NCBI GenBank assembly: GCA_934047225.1
Contig: OW204005.1
Span: forward strand, 16,624,396 to 16,688,395
From: Ypsolopha sequella
Taxonomy: Eukaryota > Arthropoda > Insecta > Lepidoptera > Ypsolophidae
Length of the DNA stretch: 64,000 nt
Direction of reading: 5' to 3'
Part shown: positions 21,110-32,339 of the stretch, in pieces
Position numbering within the stretch: position 1 is the first letter of the stretch
Layout: every line of letters starts with the position of its first letter
The notes under the pieces: model-generated
What the model was told of the DNA's origin: nothing
The model's database searches: none
Seen by the model: only the letters and a program-made list of their open reading frames with translations
Translations under genes and position numbers: made by a program

Positions 21110-22135
21110 GTGTACCTATATAATTTGAAAAAAACTTCACTTATTGGACCTGAAATGGTGAGCCAATACTAGAGGGTAATTTCACCAAAAGGTCATTGAC
21201 CTTTGTTACAGATCTCAGTAAGTATAAGTAAATTAATTTGGGTTTCAATAACGATCACAAAATTATTCTTTTAGAGTAACATATATTATTTTCCCGCATA
21301 AAAGTATGAATTCATTCCAAATTCATTCAGTTTTGTTGTTATGACTATGGCACGATGTAGCTAAATCACTCATACGCATATTTTGTTGAGTTTTTAACGG
21401 CAGGAATATGATGCTCCTCGAAATATTACTTTATAAAATTAATTTCAATGTGTTTTGAAGTAGTTTTGGGAGATATTTATAGCTTGCAAAAAAAGGCACA
21501 GGTTCCAAGTCTTACGGGCGCCAACGCTAGGCGTAGACTGACAATATCTTGCTGCCGCTGACTGCATCAGTGGATTTACGTATTTTTGGAAAAAGGGGGT
21601 GCTTTTTTTGACCCGAATAACGTGGTATTTGGAAAATGAATAGATATCATTCACACTAATTTTATTTAAAAAAAACCAACAAAATCGCGAAAGCGATACC
21701 TGAAACAAAATCGATAAGAAGTGTGCAATAGAGGGTTACAAAAAAATTCATTGATAGTACAAATATGAATCGATTAACGTGGTTTGTGGAAAATGAATAC
21801 CTTAAAGTTCAACCAAAAACATGTATTTTTTTTATGGCTATACGTAACCTAATTATTGCAACAAAATCATCCGAAAGCTGACATTTTATTTCTGTTTGTA
21901 TTTTCGTTCCCCTTTATGTTAATGTTGATTGGATGTTGACTTGTCAAAGGATGTTGATGTTGTTTATAATATTTTGTGTTCATAATAAATATTACGCCAC
22001 CGTATAACATAATGTAATTTAGTTATGTATGTACTTCCTTCAAGAGGGTTAATCTTGTTCACGTATGGAACATATTTCTATAGTCTTTAAAAAAACAGAA
22101 TTAAAATACTTTATGCCTCTGTAATAAGTAATATT
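21110..22135. other. No recognisable feature
   Basis: AT-rich single-copy-looking sequence. A minus-strand 87-codon frame at 21445-21708 shows no known motif. Confidence 0.4.
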
Positions 22136-22139
22136 AAAA

Positions 22140-22505
22140 GATTTAATGTTAATTGTTATTTTCAACTCGTTTATGTACTTTATGTATTGTAATATTCAAC
22201 TCACTTGATGTTATTGTAATATTTTAATAATTTTATGTTCCTTGTAATATTCAATATTCGATGTTCCTTGTAATATTCAACTCATTTGATATTCTTTGTA
22301 CCATTTAAATCATTCGATGTACCTTGTAATATTCAACTCATTCGATATTCTTTGTAATATTCAACTCGTTTGATGTTCCTTGTATTGTAATAATTAAATT
22401 AGGTATTTGATGTTTCTTGCAACAAGTAACTCATTTGATGTTCCTTGTAATATTCAACTCATTTGATGTTCCTTGAATGTAATGTTCTTTGAAATATTCA
22501 TTTTA
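22140..22505 (+). repeat. Degenerate ~27-bp tandem repeat
   Basis: The unit TTGTAATATTCAACTCATTT followed by GATGTTCC is repeated about twelve times with substitutions and small indels. Confidence 0.8.
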
Positions 22506-22509
22506 TTAA

Positions 22510-24240
22510 AAGTGATTAAGTATAATAAAAAACCCGTGTACGTTTGTTAAAGTTCATGTTTCGAATTATGTATGAGTACATTAAGTACCTACTGGCCTAC
22601 TGGCTTGGAAACAACCTACTAGTTATATCACAGAAATAACTGGCACATTATCAAATATTTAATAGACTAGCCTATTAATTTTATTTCGAATACCTTGGTT
22701 TAATGAATTAACACATTCCAATTACAAATTGTATTTGAAACTGGTTTATAATTGAATTCAATGTAATTAGCATTTCAATGGTGTTTAATTCAATTGAAAT
22801 ACAAATGACAAATTCCATTTACACTATCGTGGAGAAGAAATATTCTTGTCGCTAGCCCTGGGGGCAAAGGCATAAAAGGCGAACAAAAACGTTACCCAAG
22901 CGCGTCGGCTGAGTAACCAAATGAAATACATTTCTTAGGTACCGTGGCCGTAGTCTAGGGGCTTCATTGGCGATTGTGGCTTAAGAAAAAAAAGGTTCTG
23001 GCATATGCTCTGTGGTTCTGGCCTTCACGAAACCAGTTTTTGTACGACTGTTTCTTTGTTCGCTCGCATAACTGTAAGCTGTAAGTTGAATAGTTTGGTT
23101 GAATTAGGTGGTTTCCACCTATTTCCTGGTACTTACGTAAGTACTTAGTACGTATATTATTTTCTATTGGATTTTTGGGTACCTACATCACAGATAGTGA
23201 ATACCTAAGTACTTACTGCCTACTTACTTATCATTAAGTTGGTAATTTGGTATAATGTCGTTGCTTACGAGATGTATCCACCTATTTTATATGATTATAT
23301 TAAGTATATTATGATATTTCTAGATTAGGTAAATTAAAAACCTATATTTTGAACTAATTCAATTAGGTAAGTAGGTACTTACCTATTTAATTTTTTGATA
23401 ATTTTGCCAAGTTAATCTTTCCAATAGTAACACATTTAAGATTTAAATTTAATTATCACTAACCAATCAATCAAACAATAAGTAAGTAAGTAGTGACTTA
23501 CAATTCCATTCCATTCAATTGGAATTCTGTAAGTCGTTGTCATGGAATTATTCAACTTCCATCCGCAAAACTTCGTCCCAGATATTTTCGTCACGGTGTA
23601 ATAATAATAAATGGAAACCGGCTGAGCGTGATAGAGCAGAGAATAGCACAGAGTGTGAAAGAGACAAGAAATGTACAGAAGTAGACTGGCATCGCCGCCG
23701 TCGGGCGCGGGCGTGGGGCACACCCGGTCGAAACCGGTTTGAGGTCGATCGAGCGCAAGTCACGTTTCTGTAATGTTTGTGTGTATGTAGACTACACGAT
23801 GTGAGATTCTGTAGGGGGGCACGTTTTGTTGTTAAATGCAGTAAACCTTGCGATAGTAGCCATAAGTGCTATATTCGCTTGGCAAAGTGCATGAGTTATG
23901 CGTGTCCGACTATATACGTGTGTGTGTAGTTGGTCATTATTTGTATACTTGAGTATATGTGTGTTTATAAATTCACTCACTACACATGGACGTGAGATAA
24001 TCAAGTAAGTGAGTCAGTCAGCGTATTATGGAATCTACATGCAATATGTTTACGACGATTAAGTTGAGAGTAGTATTTGAAAAATATATATGAATGTATG
24101 GGATATAATATTATATAATGTATGTATTAAAGTAGGTAGGTATATAGGTAGAGAGATTTAATAACGTGGCAAATATCTTAATAACTCTTAATCTGTTGAG
24201 TTATCTGTAAACAATAATTAAATAATAAATAGCAGGCAAG
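22510..24240. other. Unannotated DNA with one GC-rich island
   Basis: Mostly AT-rich. At 23690-23765 there is a sharp GC-rich stretch (CGCCGCCGTCGGGCGCGGGC) inside purine-rich sequence. It could be a promoter or untranslated exon, but no splice-defined frame can be supported. Confidence 0.35.
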
Positions 24241-24357
24241 ATCGTGGCTCGAATCCTTTTTTAGATGAAGTAAAAAGTAGATTTCAAAATATTTCGCATT
24301 TTCACTAGGTAGTCCCATACAAAAGTGCGGAAATGAGATTTTCTTCGAATCCATAAT

Positions 24358-25995
24358 ATAGAGTGCGGCAAGGCTCTTTTGGCGCGTGGATTGGTCTTGG
24401 TCAAAATTGGAACTAACACTGCTATGCTATCCCTTGTTGGGGGTGCGTCCCCTGTCACTGTCATCCACTCGCTAAAAGATTATTGCAGCACTGTAAGGAT
24501 CCGATGGCACGTGGATGACAGTGACCTGTGAGACAAGGAGTATGGTAGCGGCGTGAGTTCCGATTTTGGACATAATAAATCCACGCGCCATAAGATCCTT
24601 GTAGCACTGTATGTAGATATGAGTGAATACCCTGACTAACTAACTGACTGACTGATGGATCTTTTAACGCCCAGGTTATGTAGGATGTAGGCATAGGCAC
24701 CGACTCCGTGGGTGTTCGGGGGCTCCAGCACCCATGAAGAGTAAATAGTAGGTGCGGAGCACCCAGGACCAAAGGCCGAAGCGGGGCAAAGCGTGGTAAT
24801 AAGTCTAAGTCAAAATATTTGACGCCGCATTTCAGGTAAAGTGACTATTCTATTGAGTCACAATGAGTCACAATTACGAAAACATCTGCAGTTATTGCGG
24901 CAAAGTAAAGGGCTAAGGGCTGAGCCATAGCAGGCAAAGAAGGCTATGGCCAAGCCGACACAAACAATGTTTCATTCGTTAAGCTTTCTTATCTTTTGTT
25001 TACGTTTCCAGATGGTCAGAAGCCAGCAGCTCTAGTCTAACTCACATTTTTAAATTCTCAGCCTAGCTGGCGTAACTCAAGCGCGCGCGTAAGGTTTTAT
25101 TTTGAAAAATTACTGGTCTCGATGGATAAATTAATATAATATAATTGCCAAAGACACTTTAGTATAGGATCAATTCAGATGACAAGAAATAGTTCAGTAA
25201 TGACACTTTATCTAGGAATCAAATAAGGAATCAAGAAGGCCTTCGGCCTTGCCAAAGACATTTTACCAGAGGATCAATTTAGAGAATAAGACATAATTTC
25301 GTTCGGAAATGCGACTTGGCTTTAAGTCTCTTAAACTGGAGTTAACTTAACTAAAGAACATTTTTAAATCATACATAATTGATATTTGAGTCAATTCTTA
25401 ACTTTTTCTTTAAATACATTTATTCTTGTTTCTTTTATTATTTCTAGTGGTAATGAATTATGAATTTTTGTTGCAGGATGTATAATACTTGGCTAAGATA
25501 AGAAAGCTGAATGAGTATACCTTTTTTGTGTCGTCTTGGCCATATCTTTCTTTACCTGCTAGAGCTCGGCCCTTACCCCTTACTTTGCCGCAATAACTGC
25601 AGATATTTTCGTAATTTGTTACCCATTGTGACCCAAGTCAGTTTAGACATATAACCACTCCTTACCCGGCTTCTGCCTTTGGTCATGGGTGCTGCGCAAC
25701 TACTATTTATTCTTCATGGGTGCCGGAGCCCTGAACACCCATAGAGTCAGCGCCTATGCCTACATAGGGCATAACCTGGGCGTTGATAGATCCGTCAGTC
25801 AGGCAGCTAGTCAGTCAGGATATTCACTAATATCTACATCCAGTGCTACAAGGATCTTATGGCGTGTGGATTGGTTGTTTCTAAAATCGGAACTAACGCA
25901 GCTACCATACTGCTTGTTTTACAGCTACACCCCCCTGTCACTGTCATCCACGCGCCAACAGATCCTTGTACATCACTTTACTTCTGTCGGCAGTC
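24358..25995. mobile_element. Foldback element with ~500-bp inverted arms
   Basis: The left arm 24460-24960 and right arm 25500-25995 are inverted: CGCCATAAGATCCTTGTAGCAC matches TGCTACAAGGATCTTATGGCG, CTCCAGCACCCATGAAGA matches TCTTCATGGGTGCCGGAG, and CTGCAGTTATTGCGGCAAAG matches CTTTGCCGCAATAACTGCAG. The arm itself contains shorter repeats of the CACGTGGATGACAGTG type. The spacer contains a non-LTR scrap. Confidence 0.75.
25394..25465 (-). pseudogene. Last codons of a CR1/jockey-like RT protein
   Basis: The minus-strand reading NSLPLEIIKETRINVFKEK then VKN and a stop is the classical C-terminal end of non-LTR RT proteins (WNSLP.EIR...S...FK..LK). A second member of the same family lies on the plus strand at 26658-26744. 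Confidence 0.7.
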
Positions 25996-26349
25996 CCTAT
26001 AACTGCGTATGTTTTTTTTAATTTATAATCCATGCCATGCCTATTCTATTCATACATTCTTACAATTTTATCTAAGATTGGTTAAATAAATTTAAAATAA
26101 CTTAGATTTTAATTTCCCTAGCAATAGCAACGTCAATAATTTTATTATCAATCAGTTACAAAAAAAATACAGTCATCGAGAAAATGGCAACTTTTAGGTA
26201 ACAACTATTTCATTCATAACGAATCTCTTCAAGTCTCAACTTTCCACCTGTATAATCTTGCTTAAAAATCCAAAAATATTAATTGATTTTTGATTACTTA
26301 ATTGGTATTGTCGTCTTATAAACAGTTTTAACGTTTTATAATAAATTTA

Positions 26350-26640
26350 TTTGATACTGGCTTTTGCCTGCGGCTTCACTCGCGTGGTAGATGCTATCGT
26401 CAGTTTTCGGCTTTGCACATTTTTAAACAACACCTCTTAAAGCGTGCGTTGACCAGAGTCACTACGATGATAATAAAGAAAACCACATCAGAATCCGTTA
26501 GATGATTCTCGAGTTGGGGAGAACCCAAACATGTTCAAAATTCTCGGTAGTGGTCATAATTATGATACGCGAAGTAAAGGGGTACACAAGTTGTCAATCG
26601 TGCAACATAATCATAAGCATTTTGAGCGAAGTATCATAAC
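26350..26640 (-). repeat. Helitron-like 3' end, degenerate, antisense
   Basis: CTGGCTTTTGCCTGCGGCTT at 26354 is the inverse of the GCGGGCAAAAGCTAG-type Helitron end with substitutions. The boundary on the right is unclear. Confidence 0.4.
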
Positions 26641-26657
26641 ATAGTGCAACAAAAATT

Positions 26658-26744
26658 TATAATTCATTACCACTAGAAATAACAAAAGAAACAAGAGTAG
26701 ATGTATTTAAAGAAAAAGTTAAGAATTTTCTTTTGTTAAGTTAA
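26658..26744 (+). pseudogene. C-terminal end of a CR1/jockey-like RT protein
   Basis: It reads YNSLPLEITKETRVDVFKEK then VKNFLLLS and stop (26742-26744), followed by a short 3' tail with ATTCTATTTTATTCTATT repeats. This is the last part of a non-LTR element truncated at its 5' end; compare 25394-25465. Confidence 0.75.
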
Positions 26745-27027
26745 CCCTAGTTTATAAGATGTGACAAGAAATGATGTAATATTTATTTCAATAAATGATT
26801 CTATTTTATTCTATTATATTTTAAAACGGAACAGACACACAGACAAAAATTCTAAAAATTTTATTTTTGATCTCAGATTAATACTAATAAATGACCCATT
26901 TCATTTAAAATTCTGTAAAAATATTCTGAGTTCCGAGTTCCACGTCCAACCTCTCAAGTGCGAGTTTCAGTTTTAGACTTTTCATTCAATGTATCTTTCT
27001 GGTGAATGTTAGTATTGTCATAATCTG

Positions 27028-28150
27028 TTTTTGGGGTTCCGTAGTACCTAAATGGTATCTTTATGGTAAGACTCCGCTGAGATCCGTCCGTCCGTATGTC
27101 AGCCTCATAACTTTAGCAACAATAAAAATAAACATTTGAAATTTGGCACAAAAATAGCATTATTCAGCATACGAAAAAAAAATTAAAAAATTTGAAATTG
27201 TTCAAAATACTTCCAATACAAAAGAGAGAATAATAAAAAAAACCGGCCAAGTGCGAGTCGGACTCGCGCACGAAGGGTTCCGTACCATTATCTATAAAAA
27301 TGGCAAAAAAACATGTCTGTTGTATGGGAGCCCCCTTAAATATTTATTTTATCCTGTTTTTTAGTATTTTTTATTATAGCGGCAACAGAAATACTTACAT
27401 CATCTGTGAAAATTTCAACTGTCTAACTATCACGGTTCATGAGATACAGTCTGGTGACAGACGGACAGACAGACGGACAGCGGAGTCTTAGTAATAGGGT
27501 ACCGTTGGTTACCCTTTGGGTACGGAACCCTAAAAATATCCTAAAGATACAATATGGGTATCAAATTGTAGTTATTAAAGAGCTGATTGTAAAAATATAT
27601 ACTTTAACTACACTGACTTTAACTAACTTTTACTGGCACTGATTTCGAGAAATCGTTGAAAAACCACAAAAAATGAATGTTACCCCCTTATCTCCGAAAC
27701 TGGTTAACCGAAAAATATGACAAAAACGACGATTATAGGTTTATAACTGACCAATTAGAGGAAACTTATAACGATTAAAAAAAATTAACACAAATGACAA
27801 AAAAATATATAAATAAATATATTTTTATAAAATTACAATATGGGTACCAACTTGTAGGTATTAAAGAGCTGATTGTAAAAATATATAGTTTGGCTATATT
27901 TACTTGCATCTATTTCGAGAAATCCTCGAAAAACCACAAAAATTTTATGTCCTCTCCTTATCTCATAACTAGTGGACCAACAAATATGAAAAAAAAAAGT
28001 CATGGTAATAGGTAATAGGTATGTGTTACGTAAAGATTACAGGAAAAATTGTTGAGAAATTCACGAAAACAAAATGACAACATTCCCAAAACTGTCGCAT
28101 TACGGAACCCTAGCGCATACGCGAGTCTGACTCGCACTTGACTAGTTTTT
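27028..28150. mobile_element. GGTTCCGTAGTACC-type repeat, expanded and interrupted
   Basis: It starts GGGGTTCCGTAGTACC and ends CGGAACCCTAGCGCATACGCG then AGTCTGACTCGCACTTG. The related copy at 47499-47970 is much shorter: it lacks the insert 27238-27537 and one of two internal units (27545-27660 and 27835-27960, both starting ACAATATGGGTA). No coding capacity. Confidence 0.75.
27238..27537. mobile_element. Nested CGGCCAAGTGCGAGTC element
   Basis: It starts AAACCGGCCAAGTGCGAGTC then GGGTTCCGTACC, carries the GACAGACGGACAGACAGACG stretch, and ends GGTACGGAACCCTAAAAA. The empty counterpart in the 47.5-kb copy gives the borders. This repeat type is very common in Lepidoptera; I cannot state its superfamily. 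Confidence 0.7.
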
Positions 28151-28379
28151 TAAAAATTTAAATTCCATTCCTAGTCTTTATAGACACTTTGACAATCTTA
28201 TAAAAAGAATTAAGTAAATAACCAACTTATAAATCATATAATTTCCCTGACAATAAGCAACGTCAATTTTATTATCAAGCCTGAGATCAGGATTTGACGA
28301 TTACGGCTAACAATTCAATCACTCACGTTATTATTATTATCCGTTCACCAAGTCTGCCACTCGAGCCGGGCGGGCAAGC

Positions 28380-29238
28380 GAGGTCATAAAATAGCTCAAG
28401 CCGTTCCGATAATAAAATAAAACCGACGACATGCTTATAGGTAGGTACCTAGACATAGCATAGCTCTTTTCATTTCACTACACATTCAAAGCCGACAGAA
28501 AGAGATAGAGCAATATATTCGTGAAAGTATGAGTGTGATGACAAAAAGAGCGTCGGTCGGGTAGAATGCCAGCCGCACAAGCCAAAGCCAGCAAGCAACG
28601 AGCCAGCCAACCCCTAGTGAGCCGCCAGTCAGTACTGCCAGAGTGCCAGTACTGGCTGGAATACTGCCAGAAGCGGCATTATTTTTTGTGTTTCGTGTTT
28701 GCCCAGAAGAGATATTCAGAAAAATCTTCGGTTGTTGTTCCGATTGTGCGAGCGAGCGAAATAAACCATTCTATAGTCTGATTAGCATAATCGTTGCGTC
28801 TGTGTGCAACTATATTGAGCGAGTGATGCGAAATTATCAACCTCAAAGTGCTTGACTTGAACGTTCAAAATCAGCAATTATTATTTATGTTTTGACAAGA
28901 CTTGCGTTTTATTCGGCTCGGCCAGCGCCATTTTGTATTTCGTGTGTCGGTGACAAGAAAGTTCGCGGAAAAACAATTTCATGGTCTGAGGAAAAACATT
29001 TTCCTCACAGAAAAATAAACTGATTCGATCTTGTTTTGTTTCGGGATGGAGACGCATTATGTTCATGTGTTGTGAAAATGGTGTAGCTCTAGATCAACAT
29101 CAAAGTTAAAACATTTTGCGCCATAATCCAGTGTTTCTTCTTGAAGAAATTGCAATAGCGGACATCATCAGATTCCTTTGAAGTTATCTACAGTTTACAG
29201 CACCTTACTCAGGATTATCTAGGAAAACTATGCTTGTG
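28380..29238 (+). promoter_or_regulatory. Candidate promoter and 5' untranslated exon
   Basis: This stretch is less AT-rich than its surroundings, shows no transposon structure, contains GCCATTTTGTATTTCGTG and runs without repeats to a fair splice donor (CTT|GTGAGTATT at about 29227-29236). A coding exon starting with an acceptor but no promoter of its own begins at 53070, and no better first exon is seen between. I infer, weakly, that this is the first exon of the zinc-finger gene with a ~24-kb intron. Confidence 0.3.
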
Positions 29239-30149
29239 AGTATTAACACTAACACAAATTTTGTTATTGTTGTTTATACCAGAATGCCGCATGTTATTGG
29301 TTATCGTTATACTCGAAAATCAAGATTAGGAAAGATTCAATCCGTATGTGTGCATGATGTTAAATGCTTGTTATTTATGTTTTGTGATTTTGTTCACTAA
29401 ATCGTAAGTACGGTCGTCCGCAAGTCAACCTACCTATTCAATAATAGTTCTTAAATCGCTTTCACAATGGTTAAAATCGTTTTGAAAAAGGGTAGCTTGA
29501 ACAGCAGGCGACTGGATATTTATACACATAAATAGGTAGGTAGGTACATAGTTGGAAAAAATTCAATCTTTTGAGATAGAATAGGATTTAGTTATGTACA
29601 TAAAGAAAAATAGCATATTTCAAAAGCAAATTATTAATCAAAGCCTACTTGATTATACCTACCTACCTATTCACATTGCAGCCTAAACTTTAATACACAC
29701 ATGGGTAGGCATGGACATTATTGCTACATTTAATTCATTTTCATTTGATGAAATTACTTTAATTTTTCACAGTGATTTCACATGTGAAATTTCACAGACA
29801 ATGATTTCTCATGTGCAATGCATTAATGTCACACTTGCTACAATTACCACCTTACCGCATCTATCTTTATGGTATATTTTTTAAATACTCTCATTTATTA
29901 GTCAAGGACAAAGTTCACCAATACGTCCTACGGGTCCCTTTTAGTGTAGCGACAAATTAGCAAAATATGCCTTCCTCCTTCTAATACACCCGCTGTAATA
30001 CGATTGGTCCCTATTCGCTTGCTCTCTCTTCTATGCAAATGGTCTATGATTTTTGACAGACTATGTGAAGGGAAGGTAGCAGGTGGGACATATGAAAACG
30101 CATTTCATATGACTTTTCACATGCTACTTGTGAAATGTACACACCAGCA

Positions 30150-30705
30150 CAATTAGCGGAACAGAAAAAAAGTATTCATTATCGTAATTGGGACATGAAC
30201 CAATGGGGATGGGTAATTTTCACTGATGAGTCCATGGAGACACAAAGGAGAATGTTACATTCAGTCTAATTTTGAAAATACGGTGGCGTATGGGGCGGTT
30301 CAGTTATGGTGTGGAGAGGGATATGTTTAGGAGCTTGTACGAAGTTAGTAGTGGTTGATGGAGGGAATATGACTTCATATATATGTATATCAGGGATATT
30401 TTAAAACTTATTGTCCCATTTGTCCCCTATAATGATGACGGCTTTATTCTCACAGTGCTCGCTCAGTCCAAGCATATCTAAACCATGTGGGTATAACAGT
30501 GATGCAGTGGCCAGTAAGATCCCAGGATATGAGTCCTATAGAGCATGTATGGGACTTGTTAAAGAGAAGCGTTAAAGCCAGAATGCTGTCCCCCAAAAAC
30601 CTGGGAGAACTGCAAAACGCATTACTTGAAGAATGGCAGAGCTTGTCCCAAGGCAAAATTGATAACATAATCCTCAGACAGGTGGAAATGGTAATCAGAG
30701 CATGA
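30150..30705 (+). pseudogene. Tc1/mariner transposase remnant
   Basis: Frames shift several times, but the order of motifs is that of Tc1-like transposases: HYRNWDMNQWGWVIFTDES (first catalytic D), GGSVMVWRGI, LVVVDGGNMTS, then ARSVQAYLNHVGITVMQW, PVRSQDMSPIEHVWDLLKR (catalytic E of the last D/E), and the C-terminal ALLEEWQSL. The D of the usual QDNA motif is not visible, and stops and frame breaks occur near 30268, 30390 and 30450. No N-terminal helix-turn-helix part or inverted termini are recognisable. Dead and truncated at both sides. Confidence 0.85.
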
Positions 30706-31025
30706 GGGGGGGAACACTCTTATTAGTAGGTAATTCATTCATTTAATGTTAAAATCTCTCTATTCTTAAATTTTCAACAGTGTTTGTGACATCACAAAAT
30801 AATAGAAATAGTGCACTTTGTTTTAATTTTGATTATTTTTAATAAAATTTAATTAAGACTTCTTAAATTCAATGTTAAAAGATGCCAATTTGTTTGTTAA
30901 TTCATGTCTGATTATTATTTTGTTAAATATTCACTTTATTATTTTTTAATGCCAGTGTGTGTATAATATCAGGGACCAAATAAGTAGGTAGTTACCTAAT
31001 TTTTGTTATTTTCTTGGTTCATCAT

Positions 31026-31545
31026 TTTAAAAGTAAAGATAAGCCATACCGTAGTATGACAGCACCAAAATGTTTCCACCTTTAAATGGGTGACGCTCAC
31101 ACATTTGGAATCAGTGCTCATCTGGACACAGTGTTAGTTGGACGCTACTCATTTAAAAAACAATGCAATAGATCAGCATTTCTTAACCTTTTTTGTCCAC
31201 AGACTCCTTAAGAAATCAAGCACAATTTTAAGGACCCCCTTAATAAAAAAGCAGCAATATATTTTGGGCCATTTATTTTAGTTCTACAAATTACAAAAAA
31301 AATATATACTTTTTATATAAAATACGTTAAAAGAGGTTGGTGCTGCTTTTTTGCAACTAAATTATGATTGTTTATAACATATTTATGATTGTTAAATGGT
31401 CCATAGATTAGGCTGCAGACCCCCATACATATGCTCGGGGACCCCCAGGGGTCCGCGGACCACAGGTTAAGAAATGCTGCAATAGATTTTAGGTGCCAGG
31501 GTTCATCTAAACTTTTAGACATAGAGTACATCATAGTTATCAAGC
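31026..31545 (+). repeat. Dispersed repeat, interrupted by a hAT MITE
   Basis: AGTAAAGATAAGCCATACCG.. TGGAATCAGTGCTCATCTG at 31030-31125 and TTTTAGGTGCCAGGGTTCAT at about 31487 match, inverted, the segment 44270-44600. The MITE 31174-31479 sits between. Confidence 0.75.
31174..31479. mobile_element. hAT MITE with 8-bp target duplication CAATAGAT
   Basis: CAGCATTTCTTAACC and GGTTAAGAAATGCTG are inverted ends; GGACCCCC/GGGGTCC follow inward. CAATAGAT is repeated at 31166-31173 and 31480-31487. The inverted relative at 44.3 kb lacks the insert. Non-coding. Confidence 0.9.
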
Positions 31546-31779
31546 AAAAATATTGGGCAGAAAAATTGCATTGACCAAACCTAGCAATGAAATTAACAAG
31601 TATGTTTTCTTATCAAGCCAAATATGTTCAGAGCTGCAAAGTACAAAGGTTTTAATTTCACAGCTAAGCAGTGAAATCTGTATTTTAAAAATAGGAACAC
31701 GTGCAATGCATGGTCTTGGTAATCTTGGGATGCATACAAGCTAATCACCATCCTTTTTAATAATTATAAATAAATATAT

Positions 31780-31975
31780 TGTCACGACATGAATCATCGA
31801 GGGGGTGTCAGAGGGGTTCCGAGTGTGAACTGTGAAATGTACACTCCACACTTGGTACAACCATGCAGCACCAACATTTATTACGTCCGAATGTGATGGG
31901 TGGTGAACCCTATCGCCCCGTTCTTTGGGCTTTTTACGGCATGCCAGTTTCCTTACCATGTTTTCCTTCACCGTT
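31780..31975 (+). repeat. SINE-like dispersed repeat, copy 1
   Basis: TGATGGGTGGTGAACCCTAT, then GGCATGCCAGTTTCCT and TGTTTTCCTTCACCGTTC are shared with 63360-63560 in the same orientation. Repeats with a GTTTTCCTTCACCG end are widespread in Lepidoptera. I see no pol III box that I can call with confidence. Confidence 0.6.
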
Positions 31976-32339
31976 CAGCAAGTAGTAAGTAAGAATAAAT
32001 AATTACTTATTTATCAAATAAAAATATATCTTTCTTTACTACATGAATCCTGGAATTCAATAATTATCCATTCGTCCACTGCTCGACATAGCCTTTCAGA
32101 TTTCACCACTCATGACGTTCCTCCTAAATGAAAAGCCCATACTCACACACGCTCAATAATAAAATTAGTATTGCATTATAAATGTAATTTAATAATAATA
32201 AAGTAAAGGTAAAGGAAACAAAGTAAGGGAATGGGGAGTAAAATATTCAGGGAGCTTTTAAGTTGGTGGGGTACACCATAAGACTGGCATGACTATCCTG
32301 CAGAGGCTTGCTCCTACCCCTACCCCCTTCGCTCCCTTT

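Noticed and set aside
24250..24255. GGCTCGAATCC as a tRNA T-loop
   Set aside because: No acceptor, D or anticodon arms could be folded around it; no tRNA or rRNA gene was found in the window.
31741..31971. 76-codon minus-strand frame
   Set aside because: Lies within the SINE-like repeat; no protein features.
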